DNA from: Micromonospora coxensis
GTDB lineage: Bacteria > Actinomycetota > Actinomycetes > Mycobacteriales > Micromonosporaceae
DNA length: 64,000 nt
Reading direction: 5' to 3'
Assembly: GCF_900090295.1 (NCBI RefSeq)
Contig: NZ_LT607753.1
Location: 4,650,001 to 4,714,000 of the forward strand
Shown here: in pieces, positions 62,029 to 64,000 of the stretch
Layout: every line of letters begins with the position of its first letter
Position numbering within the stretch: the first letter of the stretch is position 1
Position numbers and translations under genes: made by a program
Notes under the pieces: model-generated
Told to the model about the DNA's origin: nothing
The model's database searches: none
What the model saw: only the letters and a program-made list of their open reading frames with translations

Positions 62029-62704
62029 GGCCGGCCCGGTCCGGCCGCCGGTCACGGGCCCGGTGGCGGTGGCCCGGTTCGTGGCCACCACCCGGGCCGA
62101 GGGGCCGGGCACCCGGACCGCCGTCTGGGTGCAGGGCTGCGCCATCCGCTGCCCCGGCTGCTTCAACCCACAGCTGTGGGGCTTCCGCGGCGGCGACCTG
62201 CTCGCCCCCGCCGACCTGCTCGCCCGGGTGCTCGCCGCCGACAGCGAGGGGCTGACGCTGCTCGGCGGCGAACCGTTCGACCAGGCCGCCGCCCTCGCCG
62301 AGGTCGCCGCCGGGGTACGCGACGCCGGCCGCTCGGTGATGACCTTCACCGGGTACACCACCGCCGGGCTGCGGCGCGCGGTCGACGGTGGCCGGACGGA
62401 CGTGGCCGCCCTGCTGGCCGCGACCGACCTGCTGGTCGCCGGACCGTTCCGGGCCGACCTGGTCGACACCGGGCGGCCCTGGGTGGGCTCCACCAACCAG
62501 GAGTTCGTCCTGCTCTCCGACCGCTTCCCCGGGCTGCTCGACGAGCTGCGGCGCACCCCGGACCGGGTGGAGGTGCTGGTCGACCCGGCCGGCCGGGTCA
62601 GCGTCAACGGCTGGGCCGAGCTGGACGCGCTGGACGACCTGCTCGCCACGGCCCAGCTCCGGCGCGCCGGGCCGGCGGCCGGAGTGGTCCCCGGCGGCCG
62701 GTGA
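62006..62704 (+). CDS. 4Fe-4S single-cluster (radical-SAM activase-like) protein
   Basis: This 232-residue protein has GCAIRCPGCFNP, a C-x3-C-x2-C cluster motif at Cys45/49/52, then LLGGEPFDQ and VMTFTGYT, as in the activating enzymes of anaerobic ribonucleotide reductase and pyruvate formate-lyase. No reductase gene is nearby. Instead it closes the Ycf46/DUF1257/DUF2997 cluster, so its target may be one of those proteins. It starts inside the preceding gene. Confidence 0.87.
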   Translation: MDAYSISEAGPVRPPVTGPVAVARFVATTRAEGPGTRTAVWVQGCAIRCPGCFNPQLWGFRGGDLLAPADLLARVLAADSEGLTLLGGEPFDQAAALAEVAAGVRDAGRSVMTFTGYTTAGLRRAVDGGRTDVAALLAATDLLVAGPFRADLVDTGRPWVGSTNQEFVLLSDRFPGLLDELRRTPDRVEVLVDPAGRVSVNGWAELDALDDLLATAQLRRAGPAAGVVPGGR

Positions 62705-62777
62705 TCCCGCTCGGGTGCCGGTCGTGCCGCCGTCGCCGACGCGACCCTGCTGACCCGCGGGTGGTCCCCGGGGCGGC

Positions 62778-63176
62778 TCAGAGCTGACGGATCGCGGTGG
62801 AGTTGACCCGGAAGCCGACCGTCGCCTCGACGATCCGCTCCACCAGCTCGGCCTTGCGGATGCCGGCCACCCCGCGCAACCCGAGCCGGGCCGCCAGTGC
62901 CCGCAGGTCCCGGCCCGACCAGCCGGCGAGGTACGCCGTACCGTCCTGGCGGGTGGACAGCGCGGCCAGCGCCGCCACCGCCCGGTCCGGGTCGACGACC
63001 GGCGCGACCGGCCGACGCGGCGCGGGCGGGCGGGCGCCGGCCGGGGGCGCCGTGACGGGCACCACCGCCAGCCGGGCCCGCCCCTCGGCCAGCGCGGCCA
63101 CCTCGGCGGCCGGCAGGTCGGCCACCAGCTCCGCGAGGCGGATCAGCAGCGCGGCGGTGACGGCCGGGTCGGTCAC
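62778..63176 (-). CDS. Hypothetical protein with C-terminal SAP/Rho-N-like helix pair
   Basis: This 132-residue protein has a GTG start overlapping the ParA-type gene stop. The N-terminal half is helical and Ala-rich. A Pro-rich linker leads to AGWSGRDLRALAARLGLRGVAGIRKAELVERIVE, the helix-extension-helix of SAP/Rho-N domains, which bind nucleic acid. By position it could be the DNA-binding (ParB-like) partner of the ParA-type ATPase; this is an inference. Confidence 0.72.
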   Translation of the reverse strand: MTDPAVTAALLIRLAELVADLPAAEVAALAEGRARLAVVPVTAPPAGARPPAPRRPVAPVVDPDRAVAALAALSTRQDGTAYLAGWSGRDLRALAARLGLRGVAGIRKAELVERIVEATVGFRVNSTAIRQL

Positions 63177-64000
63177 GCCGCCACCTCGGCCGGTTGCAGG
63201 TGCGCGATGAACTCGGTGGTGATCTGGCGCAGCTCCTCCTGCACGGCCGGCAGCCCCACCCGGGGACGCAGCACCGCCGGCACGCCGCGCGGGGTGTTCG
63301 CGGCGAACAGGGTGACGTTCTCCCGCAGCACGGTCGGGAAGACCGGCAGGCCGAGCGCGCGGACCTGGTCCATGTAGCCCTGGTGCGCGGCGATCGGCTG
63401 CTGCGCGCTCAGGTGGATCATGGTGAACACCACTCCGGCGATGCCGGGGGCCACCTTCTGGTGCCGGCGGATCGTGGCGAAGCGCCGCGCGTCGGCGTTG
63501 TAGCGGTCGACCAACTCCCGGACGTTGCCGCAGAGGTAGTCGATGCCGAGGGTGGAGAGGTAGTCGGCCTTCGCCGGGATGAGCAGGTGGTCGCTGGCGA
63601 TGATGGCCGACTGGGTGACCACGTTGAAGTTCGGCGGACAGTCGATCAGCACCAGGTCGTAGCCGCCCAGCGCCTCGTCGTGCAGCCCTTCGGCGAGCGA
63701 GCCGCGCACCCGGAACAGCTCCCGGTCGTACTCCTCGCCGTCGGCCACGCCCCGGGCCAGGGCCAGGTCGATGTCGGTGAGGCCGAGGTGCGAGGCGATC
63801 AGATCGAGTCGTCCCGCGCCGGACAGGTGGGCGTTGGCCGGGCCGGGAGAGACCACCAGCTCACCCAGGGTGACCGCCGGGGTGTCGCCGCGCAGCCCGT
63901 CGTACCACCGCTTCACGGTGCGCCCGTCGCGCAGCCGCTCCCGCCAGTCGTCGGGATCGTAGAAGCTGAAGGTCAGGCTGGTCTGCGGGTCGAGGTCGAC
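63173..64000 (-). CDS. ParA-type ATPase, N-terminus outside the window
   Basis: The open frame runs from the stop at 63173 to the right edge without an in-window start, covering 275 codons. DLDPQTSLT is the ParA/MinD switch-I-type motif after the missing Walker A. YDLVLIDCPPNFNVVTQSAI is the Walker B region, and VFTMIHLS is the conserved late strand. Such ATPases position DNA or protein complexes on the nucleoid. It is coupled to the SAP/Rho-N-like gene and convergent with the Ycf46-like cluster. Confidence 0.88.
   Translation of the reverse strand, partial: VDLDPQTSLTFSFYDPDDWRERLRDGRTVKRWYDGLRGDTPAVTLGELVVSPGPANAHLSGAGRLDLIASHLGLTDIDLALARGVADGEEYDRELFRVRGSLAEGLHDEALGGYDLVLIDCPPNFNVVTQSAIIASDHLLIPAKADYLSTLGIDYLCGNVRELVDRYNADARRFATIRRHQKVAPGIAGVVFTMIHLSAQQPIAAHQGYMDQVRALGLPVFPTVLRENVTLFAANTPRGVPAVLRPRVGLPAVQEELRQITTEFIAHLQPAEVAA

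Overview
The window looks like a chromosomal segment of a high-GC actinobacterium, most likely Micromonosporaceae (Micromonospora-like). The signs are very GC-rich codons, many GTG starts, twin-arginine secreted proteins, WYL, XRE/TPR and MmyB-type regulators, and a peptidase inhibitor I36 gene. No rRNA, tRNA or CRISPR array was recognised. The first ~15.5 kb is visibly less GC-rich than the rest, as expected for an acquired island.

1-15.5 kb is a defence island. A five-gene minus-strand operon encodes a GHKL/MutL-MORC ATPase, a Z1 NTPase, a DUF4420 PD-(D/E)XK protein, an AIPR protein and a sigma-region-4/RpoA-CTD-like DNA-binding protein that runs off the left edge. This is the MutL-Z1-DUF-AIPR (MZA-like) gene order. 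Divergent from it is a cytosine-5 DNA methyltransferase fused to a C-terminal HhH-GPD/Fe-S domain. Then come a second GHKL ATPase with a Vsr endonuclease, and an MrcB_N-DUF3883 nuclease. The locus therefore combines DNA modification, two modules related to T:G mismatch repair, two GHKL ATPases and several nuclease-fold proteins.

15.5-30.8 kb is mostly accessory or housekeeping: two APH-fold kinases, an XRE/TPR regulator, a small Cys-tailed protein, and a degenerate truncated-globin / flavohemoprotein-type reductase (apparently frameshifted) / DivIVA-like module. It continues with a WYL repressor divergent from an epoxide hydrolase with an obvious operator, a secreted penicillin-acylase-family enzyme, an SF1 helicase-like ATPase, an I36 inhibitor and an unusual kinase-TM-CU044_5270-like fusion.

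30.8-40.9 kb is a second conflict-system island. A Pycsar-type four-part core on the minus strand (Crp/Fnr regulator, DUF5706/PycTM membrane effector, Crp/Fnr regulator, class III nucleotide cyclase) is directly followed by four tightly coupled genes: a P-loop NTPase with helical repeats, an unknown protein, a vWA-OmpA lipoprotein and a four-TM protein. An S-4TM putative pore-forming effector lies convergent at the far end. The cyclase and the NTPase share a short motif (NVGQ-x-VYGDHA), suggesting that they assemble or signal together.

41-64 kb begins with a second globin-like/DivIVA-like pair that is paralogous to the first and encloses a three-gene cassette of unknown function. Ordinary metabolic, secreted and regulatory genes follow: GYD, ankyrin, FnIII-CBM3, DUF3592, GNAT, two aldo/keto reductases, SDR, XRE, FAD oxidoreductase, mannosyltransferase, endonuclease I, LysR, class A beta-lactamase-like hydrolase, Tat metallo-hydrolase and TM2. 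The right end has a conserved but poorly understood cluster (Ycf46-like AAA ATPase, DUF1257-like, DUF2997, membrane/HhH protein, radical-SAM activase-like), convergent with a ParA-type ATPase gene that leaves the window.
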